The translations under genes were made by a program, and so were the position numbers. This document shows, piece by piece, positions 47,376 to 57,464 of a stretch of 64,000 bases of DNA. Each line of letters starts with the position of its first letter. The first letter of the stretch is position 1. The notes beneath the pieces are model-generated. The model made no database searches. It was not told the DNA's origin and worked only from the letters and a program-made list of their open reading frames with translations. The DNA is from [Clostridium] colinum. GTDB lineage: Bacteria > Bacillota > Clostridia > Lachnospirales > CAG-274. Location of the stretch: assembly GCF_940677205.1 (NCBI RefSeq), contig NZ_OW712331.1, forward strand, positions 682,001 to 746,000, written 5' to 3'.

Positions 47376-48455
47376 TTAATTATTATTTAATTGTTTTAGC
47401 AACATTTTACAATGACTATAAAGTTCTTTAGAAGAGGTAGTATTTAATATATCATTTAAAACTTTATTTGCATTATTAAAGTCATTTAAATATATATAAC
47501 AATCTACCTTTAAAGAACATATTTCATCTAAAAATATTTGACTATTTTCTGTCTTTTCTTCTTTATTTAGTATTTTATCACAATATACAATAGCTTCTTT
47601 ATATTTTTTTGTATATATAGATAAGTAAATCATATTTTTTAAAATATTTAAATCATAATCAATATTATTTAAAACTTTCTTAAAATATATTAAAGACTCA
47701 TCAAAACTATTTAAAAATTGCAAACATATGGCTTTAGAATAATATATATCTGTTAATTGATTTTTATCTAACATATTTTTAAATAGTAGTGAAGTATTAA
47801 AATATTTAAGTGCTTCTAAAAAGTTAGATTCATTATATAAGTAAATTAAACCACGTTTATATAATGTTTTTGGGTTTTCTGGAGCATTTTCTATTATGCT
47901 ATTTATGTTATTTTTTACAATTACATTTGCAAATCCATTATTATAGTTATTGATAAATTTACATATATCATTATAAATTTTATCATCACTATTACCTAAA
48001 TAAAAATTAGTATCTTCTTGAAAAGTTATATGTACGTTAAATGACCTTTCAAAAACAGGCAATAAATAGCAGTCTTTAGCTTTAGCTTTAACATTATAGT
48101 ATAAATCTCTACCTACAGAAGGATAGCTTAATTTTTTTTGTAAAAAATTATAAACAGTTGCATTTTTATACCAACCAACTAAATAATATTTATTATTTTC
48201 TTCATAAACCCATAAAATTAAAGCATTTTTTAAAAGAATTGACTCATCATTTTTAAATTTTATATTAGACAGATTAACAACTCCAGATTTTAAGGAAGCA
48301 TATCCATAACAATAATCATTATAATCTTGAAAATTATATATTTCAGGATTATTTGATTTTTTTTCTTGATAAAATTTGTCATATATGTTTACAGAAGTAT
48401 TTTCAATACCACTATAATATTTTGAAAAACCTATTTTAAAAATAATAAAATTCAT
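47376..48455 (-). CDS. TPR-repeat protein with N-terminal domain resembling a PUA/EVE-like reader
   Basis: 359 aa. Residues ~1-155 contain YCYGYASLKSG, ALILWVYEENNKYYLVGWYK with NATVYN, and YYNVKAKAKDCYLLPVFER. This pattern (VVGWYkNATVYR ... A..A.LLP..eR) I associate with the N-termini of some HNH endonucleases, where it may recognise modified DNA; assignment is from memory. Residues ~190-355 are five or so tetratricopeptide repeats (PKTLYKRGLIYLYNESNFLEAL). No nuclease motif is present here. Alone on the minus strand. Function unknown. Confidence 0.65.
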   Translation of the reverse strand: MNFIIFKIGFSKYYSGIENTSVNIYDKFYQEKKSNNPEIYNFQDYNDYCYGYASLKSGVVNLSNIKFKNDESILLKNALILWVYEENNKYYLVGWYKNATVYNFLQKKLSYPSVGRDLYYNVKAKAKDCYLLPVFERSFNVHITFQEDTNFYLGNSDDKIYNDICKFINNYNNGFANVIVKNNINSIIENAPENPKTLYKRGLIYLYNESNFLEALKYFNTSLLFKNMLDKNQLTDIYYSKAICLQFLNSFDESLIYFKKVLNNIDYDLNILKNMIYLSIYTKKYKEAIVYCDKILNKEEKTENSQIFLDEICSLKVDCYIYLNDFNNANKVLNDILNTTSSKELYSHCKMLLKQLNNN

Positions 48456-48660
48456 AATAACCTCATAATAATAAAAATTTGAATAATTAGTGTTTTTTAG
48501 TATAAAATAAATTTATAATAATAATTATATCAAAAAAATCGCTAATATTAAAGAAAAATTATAATAAAATAAAAAAGATTCTATTAAAACTATATACTTT
48601 TTTTTAATTTAGTATTATAATATGTATAAGCAAAAAGTTATAATTATAAAGGAGAAAAAA

Positions 48661-49080
48661 ATGGACACGGTAATAGTCATTATGCAGAAAAACAAAAAAA
48701 CTGGTCTATTTGAAAAAGAGTTACAAACACTTAGCATAGAAAAATATGAACAGTTTATATTAAATATTTATGCTCTAGAAAATGAGGATAATAAAATTTT
48801 TTTAAATATAAAATTAACAACAGATATAGATGTATTAGATTGGGAATATAATGCTATCTATGATTATTATGATATGGATATATTTAAAAACTTAGGATAT
48901 GAAATAATAGAGTGTGAAGATGAATACAATCCAACTTGGGAAATTAGTTTTGAATATACAGAAGACAATAAACAATTGGTTGAAAAAGTAAATAGTATTT
49001 TAGAGTATCATAATAAAGAGTTAAATGAAATAAAAAACATTATAAAAGATAAAGAAGGAGAGTATAAAAATGAAAAATAA
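48661..49080 (+). CDS. Small acidic protein, possibly DUF6762 family
   Basis: 139 aa. Pattern VIVIMQKNKKTGLFEKELQTL ... LTTDIDVLDWEYNAIYDYYD recalls an uncharacterised clostridial family (I think DUF6762, unconfirmed). The C-terminus is a charged helix. Start ATG at 48661 behind AAAGGAG; an in-frame ATG 13 codons earlier precedes that site. Its 3' end overlaps the next gene by 11 bp. Confidence 0.65.
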   Translation: MDTVIVIMQKNKKTGLFEKELQTLSIEKYEQFILNIYALENEDNKIFLNIKLTTDIDVLDWEYNAIYDYYDMDIFKNLGYEIIECEDEYNPTWEISFEYTEDNKQLVEKVNSILEYHNKELNEIKNIIKDKEGEYKNEK

Positions 49081-50143
49081 AAAAAATATTATAATTATAT
49101 CAAGTTTTATTATTATAATTACTTGTGTTTTTTTGCTATACTTTTTAAACAAGTTATCAAAAAATAGTAATGATATGCCTATAAATAATAAAACTTTAAA
49201 AAGCTTAAATGAATTTAATGAAAAATTAGATGAATATTATATTACAACTTGGGACCAAAATAAATTTTTGTCATCATATAGTTATCTTGTAAAAAACAAC
49301 TATTCAGAAGTTACATTAGAAGATATAGAACAAAGTTTAAATTATAGTATACCAGAAGAGATAAAAAATGTTAGTATTCACTTTGTAAAACCAAAAAGTT
49401 TAAAACCATATTTAGGGGATAAAATATTAGATGAAGACCCTGAAATATTAACAGTATATAGTGCTTTACCAGTAGAAAATGGTATGTATATTTCATCTAA
49501 ATTTGATAAAGGTGGTGTTATATCAGAAAAAGATTATAAAGAATTTGTAACACAACATTCTTGGATGCACGGAGATATCAAAACACCACAAAAAGAAGAT
49601 AAAGATTATATTGAAATAATGAATGCAGTTGTTGAAAAAGATGAATTATTAAAAGATGGGAATATTAAACATATTGCTTGTGATGATAAGTATGCTATAG
49701 TAGTAGTGTCAAATAAGGACAATCCTGCATATATTAAACAATATGCATTAGAAAAAAATAATGAAGGTAAATATAAAATAATAGTTGAAGATTTAGAAAC
49801 TTTAGATAGTAAAATTTTTATAAACTATGCTTATACAGATTTTGAACTAGGGTTATTACCTTTATATGAAATAAGTAGCTATAATAATATATCATCTAAT
49901 CAAGATTATATTATATCAACATTAAAAAATGAGGGTAAAATAGATAACAATGAAGAGGTAACTTATTCTTGTGGTGCTGGTAATTTTATATATTTAGAAT
50001 TTAAATCTAATCTAAAAATTTTATTATATAAAAATAAAGAGGGGAATTTAGATATATATGAAGTTGATAATTTTAAAACTGCCTTATCTAAAATGTTAAG
50101 TTTAGAGTCTAATCCACCAGCATTTATATTAAATTTTCAATAA
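49070..50143 (+). CDS. Membrane-anchored extracytoplasmic protein, unknown
   Basis: 357 aa. One N-terminal membrane anchor (about 6-27), then a soluble, probably extracellular region with no domain I recognise. Features include IPEEIKNVSIHFVKPKSLKPYL, an HSWMHG motif near residue 165, and YTDFELGLLPLYEISSY. Overlaps the preceding gene, so the two are probably made together. Confidence 0.65.
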   Translation: MKNKKNIIIISSFIIIITCVFLLYFLNKLSKNSNDMPINNKTLKSLNEFNEKLDEYYITTWDQNKFLSSYSYLVKNNYSEVTLEDIEQSLNYSIPEEIKNVSIHFVKPKSLKPYLGDKILDEDPEILTVYSALPVENGMYISSKFDKGGVISEKDYKEFVTQHSWMHGDIKTPQKEDKDYIEIMNAVVEKDELLKDGNIKHIACDDKYAIVVVSNKDNPAYIKQYALEKNNEGKYKIIVEDLETLDSKIFINYAYTDFELGLLPLYEISSYNNISSNQDYIISTLKNEGKIDNNEEVTYSCGAGNFIYLEFKSNLKILLYKNKEGNLDIYEVDNFKTALSKMLSLESNPPAFILNFQ

Positions 50144-50173
50144 AATATATAAAAAAATTTATGGAGGATAATA

Positions 50174-52834
50174 ATGATAATAGATAAGTTGCATATAAGT
50201 TTATTTAATATTTTAAATGAACTTATATACATATATGATTATAATACATTAGATATTTTATTTTTAAATAATACTGCAAAAAATATATTAAAAATAAATA
50301 ATAATATACCATTAAAAAAAGATATATTAAATTGTTCTTTTTTTAATAATAGACAAGTATTATCTAGAGATATAACTGAAGAACCTAAGTTTATTAGTTA
50401 TGAAGGTAATAATTTTAGCATAAATAAAACACATTCTATATATAATCATAAAAAAGCTGTATTATGTATATGCAATGAATTAAAAGATTTAGAACTTCAT
50501 AAATACCAAAAACCTTTAGATATGAAAGATGTTTTGATAAATAGTGTTTCTTTACTGTCTAAAGAAGATGAATTATTTAAAATTATGTATGAAATATTAG
50601 AAATAATAGGTTTATACTATAATGCAGATAAATGTTATATAAATGAGTATTTAACTAATAGTGAAAATAAAGTTTACTGTTACGAATGGAATAGAATAAA
50701 ATATGAAAACAGTATGTACTATGAAATTAATAATAAAGAAGATATATATAAATGGTCTAAAATAGTAGTAGATAAAGAGTTATTATTTATAGAAGATATA
50801 AACTTTATAAAGAAAATTTGGCCAGAGAAATATGAAGATTTAAAAATTAAAAAAATTAATAATGTATTTATATGCATAATGAATTTTTTAAATAAACCAA
50901 TAGGATTTTTATGTATTGAAAATATAGAAATTCATAAATCAGAAGTTTTATTGTTAAAATCTTTAGTATATTTTATAGTAAATGAGTTTAATAGAAGACA
51001 AATGTCTAAAAAATTGACATTTATGAGTTTTCATGATGAAGCTACAGGCCTTAATAATAAAAATAAATATTTAAATTATATAGAAAATATAAAATATACA
51101 AATTTAAAGTTTATTGGAGTTGCATTTATAGATATTAATGGATTAAAAATAATAAATGATACACAAGGGCATGAATTTGGAGATAAAGCAATAAAAGAAG
51201 TTAGTGAAGCTTTAAAGAGATATTTTAGAAAAGAAGATATTTATAGAGTAGGTGGAGATGAATTTGTTATAATATCTGAAAATATATCAAAAGATACTTT
51301 TTTTCAAAAAATAAATTCTATAAATAGACACTTTTTAGATTTGATGGAATACAGTATTTCAATTGGATATTTATGGGAAGATAAAAATATAGAAATTAAT
51401 ACACTAACTAACTTAGCAGATGAATATATGTATCAAGCTAAAAAAGCTTATTATGAATATATAAAAGCTAAAAATGTAGAAATATTTTCGGCTATGGCAA
51501 CAAAATCACTTGAAGATAGCAATAAAATAAAAATAACTTTAGGTTATGATACAGAATTAGATTTTAATGCTAATAAATTTTCTTTTCAATCAAAACAAGA
51601 TATATTTAAATTTAAAGTTAAACAATTAATAAACAATAATTCAAAAACATATATGCTAGTAATGTTAGATATTAATGATTTTAAATTAATTAATGAAATG
51701 TATGGATTTGATGAAGGAAATAATATATTGTTAAAAATAAACCATATTATAAATAAACATATTTTTGGCAAAGGTATATGCTTTCATTCTTATTCAGATG
51801 TATATTATTTCTGTTGTGAGGCATCAGATGATAATGAAATATTAAAATTATTATATAATATAAATAATGATTTAAATGAAAATATTTTAAATATAAAAAT
51901 AGTATTATCTTATGGTATATATAGGATTTACGATAAAGATAAAGTAATAGATATAGATGAAATTTTAAAGCGTGTAAGCTATGCCCACAAAATATCTAAA
52001 AAAGATAAGACTAAAAATATTACTTTTTATGATGATATATTAAAAATTAATATGTTAAATGAAAAGCAGATAGAAAATGATATGGAAGATGCACTTAATA
52101 ATAAAAATTTTAAATTATATTTACAACCTAAATATAATATATATAATTCTAACATAGTTGGTGCAGAAGCTTTAGTAAGATGGCAACACCCACAAAAAGG
52201 ATTAATGTTACCATATAAATTTATAAATATTTTTGAAAAAAATGGATTTATTATGAAACTAGATATGTATATTTTAGAGGAAGTATGTAAATTTTTAAAA
52301 ATCAATGAAAAAATAGGAAGAGAAAATATACCTATATCTGTAAATATATCTAAATTAAACTTTAGAAGAAAAAACCTTAAAGAAGATATAATGAAAATAA
52401 TAAATCAATATAATATAAATCCAAAGCTTATAGAATTAGAAATAACAGAAAGTTTAATAGCTGAAGAACCAGAACAAATTATTAAAACTATTCAAGATTT
52501 AAAAAATGAAAATCTTACTATATCTATGGATGATTTTGGTACAGGTTATTCATGTTTAAATATGTTACAAAAACTTCCAGTTGATGTCTTAAAAATAGAT
52601 TGTGGATTTTTTAAAAAATTTGAAAAATCTAAAAAAGGTGCTGCTATAATAAAATCTATTGTTATGTTAGCTAAAGAACTTAATTTAGATATAGTGGCAG
52701 AAGGTGTAGAAAATAAAGAAGAAGTAGAATATTTAAAAGAAATAGGTTGTAATAATATACAAGGATATTATTTTTGTAAACCTATACCATTAGAAGAATT
52801 TGAAGAAATAGCATTTAAAAATAATAATACTTGA
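50174..52834 (+). CDS. Multidomain GGDEF-EAL protein (cyclic di-GMP turnover)
   Basis: 886 aa, cytoplasmic, no membrane span. In order: PAS-like region (~1-95), GAF-like domain (~120-270), a GGDEF domain with intact YRVGGDEFVII (~360), a second GGDEF-like domain whose signature is lost (FHSYSDVYYFCC, ~535), and an EAL domain with AEALVRWQHP (~663), ITESLIAEEP and DDFGTGYSCLNML (~785). Both synthase and phosphodiesterase motifs of the first and last domains look active. The degenerate middle domain may be regulatory. The prepilin and YjfB-like genes follow. Confidence 0.92.
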   Translation: MIIDKLHISLFNILNELIYIYDYNTLDILFLNNTAKNILKINNNIPLKKDILNCSFFNNRQVLSRDITEEPKFISYEGNNFSINKTHSIYNHKKAVLCICNELKDLELHKYQKPLDMKDVLINSVSLLSKEDELFKIMYEILEIIGLYYNADKCYINEYLTNSENKVYCYEWNRIKYENSMYYEINNKEDIYKWSKIVVDKELLFIEDINFIKKIWPEKYEDLKIKKINNVFICIMNFLNKPIGFLCIENIEIHKSEVLLLKSLVYFIVNEFNRRQMSKKLTFMSFHDEATGLNNKNKYLNYIENIKYTNLKFIGVAFIDINGLKIINDTQGHEFGDKAIKEVSEALKRYFRKEDIYRVGGDEFVIISENISKDTFFQKINSINRHFLDLMEYSISIGYLWEDKNIEINTLTNLADEYMYQAKKAYYEYIKAKNVEIFSAMATKSLEDSNKIKITLGYDTELDFNANKFSFQSKQDIFKFKVKQLINNNSKTYMLVMLDINDFKLINEMYGFDEGNNILLKINHIINKHIFGKGICFHSYSDVYYFCCEASDDNEILKLLYNINNDLNENILNIKIVLSYGIYRIYDKDKVIDIDEILKRVSYAHKISKKDKTKNITFYDDILKINMLNEKQIENDMEDALNNKNFKLYLQPKYNIYNSNIVGAEALVRWQHPQKGLMLPYKFINIFEKNGFIMKLDMYILEEVCKFLKINEKIGRENIPISVNISKLNFRRKNLKEDIMKIINQYNINPKLIELEITESLIAEEPEQIIKTIQDLKNENLTISMDDFGTGYSCLNMLQKLPVDVLKIDCGFFKKFEKSKKGAAIIKSIVMLAKELNLDIVAEGVENKEEVEYLKEIGCNNIQGYYFCKPIPLEEFEEIAFKNNNT

Positions 52835-52893
52835 CAATTATAAAAAGATTTTATAATATTATGTATATGTAAAAGATTTTTTGGAGGAAAAAA

Positions 52894-53292
52894 ATGTTTG
52901 CTACAATTAAAAATAAACTTAAAGAAAAAAAAGGCTTTACTTTAGTTGAAATTATAGTAGTTATGACTATAATAGTTACACTTATTGCTATAGTAGCCCC
53001 TAATACAATTGGTTATGTTAATTCCGCTAGAAAAACATCTAACAAAGCTACAGCTAGAGCAGTATATATAGCTAGTATGCAGGTTGTAGCAGATGCTGTT
53101 ATGAAAAATACACCATTGTCTACAGAATCTGATATAAAAAATGCTATAAAAACAGCAAACTTATTACAAGGTAATGCAGAAACAATTTTAAAAGACGTAA
53201 GTATTAATTATGATTCTAAAAATTATATCATAAATTCTGTTACATATTTAGGAGAAAAATATCCAGAGGATATAAATACTAAGGTAAATTAA
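52894..53292 (+). CDS. Type IV prepilin/pseudopilin
   Basis: 132 aa. A short leader (FATIKNKLKEKKG) ends at the prepilin peptidase site KKGFTLVEIIVVMTIIVTLIAI, with Glu5 of the mature protein present and a long hydrophobic alpha1 helix. The globular part is small. No peptidase, ATPase or assembly genes are in the window, so it must use machinery encoded elsewhere. It lies 59 bases behind the GGDEF-EAL gene with an excellent GGAGG site. Confidence 0.9.
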   Translation: MFATIKNKLKEKKGFTLVEIIVVMTIIVTLIAIVAPNTIGYVNSARKTSNKATARAVYIASMQVVADAVMKNTPLSTESDIKNAIKTANLLQGNAETILKDVSINYDSKNYIINSVTYLGEKYPEDINTKVN

Positions 53293-53310
53293 TATTAGGG
53301 GGATTTTTAT

Positions 53311-53487
53311 ATGAGTATGATAGAAAGTATTGCCTCGGCTTCTACGGCAATAAGTATGAATAATGCTAAAGAAGGGGTTTCCTTATCTTTGTTAAAAGAT
53401 GCTATGGAACAAAGTGAAGCTAATATTATGAAAATTATGGAAATGGCTCCAGCTCCAAGTGGTACAACGATAGATTATATTGTTTAG
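53311..53487 (+). CDS. YjfB-like putative motility peptide
   Basis: 58 aa. The pattern MIESIASASTAISMNN, KEGVSLSLLKDAMEQSEANI and the end GTTIDYIV fits the YjfB 'putative motility protein' family, which is often controlled with flagellar or chemotaxis genes; its molecular role is unknown. Strong AGGGGGA ribosome site, 18 bases after the prepilin gene, so probably one operon. Confidence 0.8.
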   Translation: MSMIESIASASTAISMNNAKEGVSLSLLKDAMEQSEANIMKIMEMAPAPSGTTIDYIV

Positions 53488-53500
53488 AATTATTAAAAAT

Positions 53501-53537
53501 AAGCACTTAGTTATTATATAACTAGGTGTTTATTTTT
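53501..53537 (+). terminator. Terminator behind the yjfB-like gene
   Basis: AAGCACTTAGTTAT (53501-53514) with ATAACTAGGTGTT (from 53518, wobble pairs), then TTATTTTTAG. Confidence 0.75.
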
Positions 53538-53576
53538 AGTATTAAAAAAATTTATTTTTAAATATTAAAAATAAAA

Positions 53577-53626
53577 AATACCCTTTATTAAAAATTATAA
53601 AACAATAATTATCAATAAAGAGTATT
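53577..53626 (-). terminator. Terminator of the minus-strand antiporter gene
   Basis: Minus strand: AATACTCTTTATT (53614-53626) pairs with AATAAAGGGTATT (53577-53589, one mismatch/wobble), followed by TTTTATTTTT. Confidence 0.75.
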
Positions 53627-53655
53627 AAAACTTTTAAATATATATTACTTTAATT

Positions 53656-54615
53656 TTATAAAGAAAAAAGGATACTAGCTATATAACAAGAAATAATTAA
53701 TATACCTAAGAACATAGAAGACTTTTGACTTTTCTTTGTATATAATGTACCAATAACTATAAATGTGGCTATTATTCCCCATATAATAAGGTTGTCTGCT
53801 TGCTTGTCTGGAGAAAAAATATTACCTTTAGAATAGAATATATCTCCAATAGCTAATATTGTAAAGTTAAATAGATTACTACCTATTACATTTCCAAATG
53901 AAGCATTAAAATTACCAAGTCTTACAAGATTAAAAGAAGATGTAAGCTCTGGTAAAGATGTAGCAATACCTAAAAATATAGCTCCACCAACTGTTACTCC
54001 GAGTCCAAGTTTTGTATTTAATTTATCTGTAACTTCTGTTAGCATCATACTAAATATTACTAATAATATAGAACAAATTATAAATCTAAAAATTATTTGT
54101 TTTATACTTAAATCTAGATTATCTTCATTATCTTCACTATTTTCAGATGATGAATCATTCATTTTAGTTATGTTTATTATATATAAAATAAGTATAAGAA
54201 TAGAAGCATAACTAACATTTAAAAAACCTATATTTAAGCTATAATTATATTTCATACCTATAAAACAAATAATAAAGATAATTATAGTAAATATACTTGT
54301 TAACATATGACTTTTTGATAAATATGCATCTTTAAACTTTTTGGAAAATAATAATATACAAGCACCTAGTATTGTAAGATTAAATATATTACTTCCAAAT
54401 ACATTCCCTTGAACAAGGCTAGGTTGATTTAAAGCAAATATGGCAGTTAAGCTTGTTATAAATTCGGGTAATGATGTAACAGCAGCTAGTAAAACACCAC
54501 CTATAAATGCCCCAGAAAGATTTGTTTTTTTATCTAGTGCATCTACATATTTTGATAAAAAGATAGATAAAACTACAACAAGAGTTGCAAGGACTAAATA
54601 TTGAATGTAAATCAA
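53656..54615 (-). CDS. Na+/Ca2+-type cation antiporter (CaCA family, YrbG-like)
   Basis: 319 aa, about ten membrane segments in two inverted halves. Each half has its alpha-repeat: VTSLPEFITSLTAI with GNVFGSNIFNL, and IATSLPELTSSFNL with GNVIGSNLFNF. The conserved acidic Glu residues of both repeats are present. A charged loop (SSENSEDNEDNLD) separates the halves. It exchanges Ca2+ or a related cation for Na+ or K+; ion preference cannot be read. Starts behind AAGGAGGC. Confidence 0.92.
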   Translation of the reverse strand: MIYIQYLVLATLVVVLSIFLSKYVDALDKKTNLSGAFIGGVLLAAVTSLPEFITSLTAIFALNQPSLVQGNVFGSNIFNLTILGACILLFSKKFKDAYLSKSHMLTSIFTIIIFIICFIGMKYNYSLNIGFLNVSYASILILILYIINITKMNDSSSENSEDNEDNLDLSIKQIIFRFIICSILLVIFSMMLTEVTDKLNTKLGLGVTVGGAIFLGIATSLPELTSSFNLVRLGNFNASFGNVIGSNLFNFTILAIGDIFYSKGNIFSPDKQADNLIIWGIIATFIVIGTLYTKKSQKSSMFLGILIISCYIASILFSL

Positions 54616-54758
54616 AATAAAAGCCTCCTTAATAATTAATTTCGATAAAAAAAATTATATACTTTATTATAAAAATAATCAAGCAAAAATAAAAAAATAT
54701 TTGAAAAAAATTAAAAATATTGTTAATATATATACAAATGAAATAAAGGGGGAATAAT

Positions 54759-56291
54759 ATGCTTTCAAAAGTTATATCTTCTACATTAATAGGTATAGAT
54801 GGATTTAAAATAGTTGTAGAAGTAGATATAAGCCAAGGCTTACCAGCATTTGATATAGTGGGGCTACCAGATTCAGCTGTTAAAGAATCTAAAGATAGAG
54901 TTAGAACAGCTATAAAAAATTCTAATATAATTATGCCTGTAAAAAGAATAACTGTAAATTTAGCTCCAGCTAATATAAGAAAAGAGGGACCTTCTTTTGA
55001 CTTGCCAATAGCAGTTGGTATATTGTCTTGCATAGGTGTAATTAAAGAAGAAACATTTAAAGATACTATGATTATAGGTGAACTATCTTTAGATGGAACC
55101 GTAAACCATGTAAATGGTATATTACCTATGGTATATACAGGAAAACAATCTGGAATAAAAAAATATATAGTACCTTATGACAACATAGAGGAGGCAGGGC
55201 TTGTATCTGGTGTCGAAATAATAGGCATAAAAAATTTAACTGAACTAATACAACATTTAAATGGTAATAATAAAATAAATCCTATAAATATTAATATTGA
55301 CAATTTATTAAAAAATGATACACTTAATAGTGATTTTGATTTTTTAGATGTAAAAGGTCAAGAAAATGTAAAAAGAGCTTTAGAGATAGCAGCATCTGGT
55401 ATGCATAATATTATTATGATAGGTCCACCAGGCTCTGGAAAGACTATGATGGCAAAAAGGATACCTAGTATACTACCAGATATATCTTTTGAAGAAAGTA
55501 TTGAAATAACTAAAATATATAGTGTATCAGGAATTTTACAAAATAAAAACTCACTTGTTACTAAAAGACCATTTAGGGCACCTCATCATACAATATCTAA
55601 TTCGGCTATGGTAGGTGGAGGGCGTGTACCAAAACCAGGTGAGGTAAGTCTATCTCATAATGGAGTATTATTTTTAGATGAATTGCCTGAGTTTAGCAGA
55701 AATGTATTAGAAGAATTAAGACAACCATTAGAAGATAGACAAGTTACTATATCTAGAGTAAATGGTACAATGACATTTCCAGCTAATATAATGCTAGTGG
55801 CAGCTATGAATCCTTGTCCTTGTGGGTTTTATGGATATTCAGACAAATGTACTTGTTCACAAAATACTATATCAAAATATTTAAATAAAATAAGTGGACC
55901 TCTTTTAGATAGGATAGATATACAAGTAGAAGCATCATCTGTTGACTATAAAGAGCTAAGTTTAAATAACAATAATGAGTCTTCAAAAGATATTAAAGAA
56001 AGAGTTGCTAATGCACAAAAAATACAAATTAAAAGATATAAAAATGATAATATATATTTTAATTCACAATTAACTGCAAGTTTAATAGAAAAATATTGTA
56101 AGCTAGGTAGTGATGAGAAAGAAATATTAAAAGGTATATTTGATAAATTACAATTAAGCGCTAGAGCTTATCATAAAATATTAAAAATATCAAGAACTAT
56201 TGCAGATTTAGAAGAAAGTGAAAATATTGCTGTATCACATATAGCAGAAGCTGTTCAACTTAGAAATTTAGATAGAAAATTTATGTTTTAA
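54759..56291 (+). CDS. comM: YifB/ComM-family Mg-chelatase-like AAA ATPase
   Basis: 510 aa. An N-terminal Lon-like domain (FDIVGLPDSAVKESKDRVRTA) precedes the AAA+ core with Walker A GPPGSGKTMMAKRI, Walker B GVLFLDELPEF and a Cys cluster (NPCPCGFYG). Homologues such as ComM act as branch-migration helicases in recombination during transformation. Ends with its stop overlapping the dprA region; comM-dprA-topA-codY are transcribed together. Confidence 0.94.
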   Translation: MLSKVISSTLIGIDGFKIVVEVDISQGLPAFDIVGLPDSAVKESKDRVRTAIKNSNIIMPVKRITVNLAPANIRKEGPSFDLPIAVGILSCIGVIKEETFKDTMIIGELSLDGTVNHVNGILPMVYTGKQSGIKKYIVPYDNIEEAGLVSGVEIIGIKNLTELIQHLNGNNKINPININIDNLLKNDTLNSDFDFLDVKGQENVKRALEIAASGMHNIIMIGPPGSGKTMMAKRIPSILPDISFEESIEITKIYSVSGILQNKNSLVTKRPFRAPHHTISNSAMVGGGRVPKPGEVSLSHNGVLFLDELPEFSRNVLEELRQPLEDRQVTISRVNGTMTFPANIMLVAAMNPCPCGFYGYSDKCTCSQNTISKYLNKISGPLLDRIDIQVEASSVDYKELSLNNNNESSKDIKERVANAQKIQIKRYKNDNIYFNSQLTASLIEKYCKLGSDEKEILKGIFDKLQLSARAYHKILKISRTIADLEESENIAVSHIAEAVQLRNLDRKFMF

Positions 56292-56302
56292 TGAGGTTTA
56301 CT

Positions 56303-57439
56303 ATGTTAGAAGAAAATTTTATAATGTGGCTTGCTAGAATAGAAGGTATAAGTATAAGAAAAAAATGGGATATACTAAAATATTTTAAAACAGCAAGAGA
56401 TTTTTTTTATGCAGACATTTCTGAAATAAAAATATTTTGTAATAAACATAGAATAAATATAAATAATATATTAGAGGTTAAAAATGAAATATTAATAGAG
56501 CAATACGTTGATGAATTATACAAACATAATATAAGATTTATAACTCAAGAAAGCAAAGAATATCCACAACTTTTAAAAAACATAATAGATGCTCCTTTAG
56601 GTTTATATATAATAGGTAATATGCCTAAAGATTTATATAACAAAGTTGGTGTTATAGGCGCTAGAAAATGCACTCAATATGGAGCTATGAATGCATATAA
56701 ATTTGGCAAAGAATTAGGCGAAAATAATGTAGTAGTTGTTAGTGGTATGGCTATGGGGATAGATTCTATGGCACATAAAGGAGCAATAGATGGAAAAGGA
56801 AAAACAGTAGCAGTGCTTGGCTGTGGCTTAGATATAGTTTATCCACCATCAAATATATCACTTAGAGAAGAGATTATAAACAATGGTTGTATTATAAGTG
56901 AATTTCCTATTAAAACACCACCATATCCAGCTAATTTTCCTATGAGAAATAGAATAATAAGTGGAATTAGTGATGGTGTATTAGTTGTGGAATCTGCTAA
57001 AAAAAGTGGTACATTAATAACAGTAGGTCAAGCATTAGAACAGGGTAGAGATATTTTTGCTATACCAGGAAATATAAATAATCCTATGAGTGAAGGTACA
57101 AATAACCTTATTAAAGAGTGTGCTTTTCCAGTTACTAATATAGATGATATATTGTCTAATTTAGGAATAATATATAAATATTCAAAAGAAATTGATTTTT
57201 ATGATGAAAAAATAGAAAATAAAAATAATAATACAGAAAAATCTGAAAATATAAAAAATTTACTTGCACCAGAGGAAAAAATAGTATATGCTTGTATAAA
57301 AGATAGTCCTATTACAATAGACGAAATAATTTTAAATTCTAATACAGACATTAAAACTGTTCAATACATTTTAACAATGCTAGAGCTTAAAGGATATATA
57401 CAGAAACTTGCTGGACAAAAATATATTAAAGCTTTATAA
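56303..57439 (+). CDS. dprA: DNA-processing protein DprA
   Basis: 378 aa. N-terminal helical region, then the Rossmann-fold DprA/Smf core: VGVIGARKCTQYG, VVSGMAMGIDSMAHKGA, TVAVLGCGLDIVYPP and ISEFP. A C-terminal winged-helix domain follows (TIDEIILNSNTDIKTVQYIL). It loads RecA onto incoming single-stranded DNA. I use the ATG at 56303 (MLEENF) behind GAGG; an ATG at 56291 overlaps the comM stop and has no ribosome site. Confidence 0.95.
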   Translation: MLEENFIMWLARIEGISIRKKWDILKYFKTARDFFYADISEIKIFCNKHRININNILEVKNEILIEQYVDELYKHNIRFITQESKEYPQLLKNIIDAPLGLYIIGNMPKDLYNKVGVIGARKCTQYGAMNAYKFGKELGENNVVVVSGMAMGIDSMAHKGAIDGKGKTVAVLGCGLDIVYPPSNISLREEIINNGCIISEFPIKTPPYPANFPMRNRIISGISDGVLVVESAKKSGTLITVGQALEQGRDIFAIPGNINNPMSEGTNNLIKECAFPVTNIDDILSNLGIIYKYSKEIDFYDEKIENKNNNTEKSENIKNLLAPEEKIVYACIKDSPITIDEIILNSNTDIKTVQYILTMLELKGYIQKLAGQKYIKAL

Positions 57440-57464
57440 ACTAATTTAGGAGGATTTGTATTAT

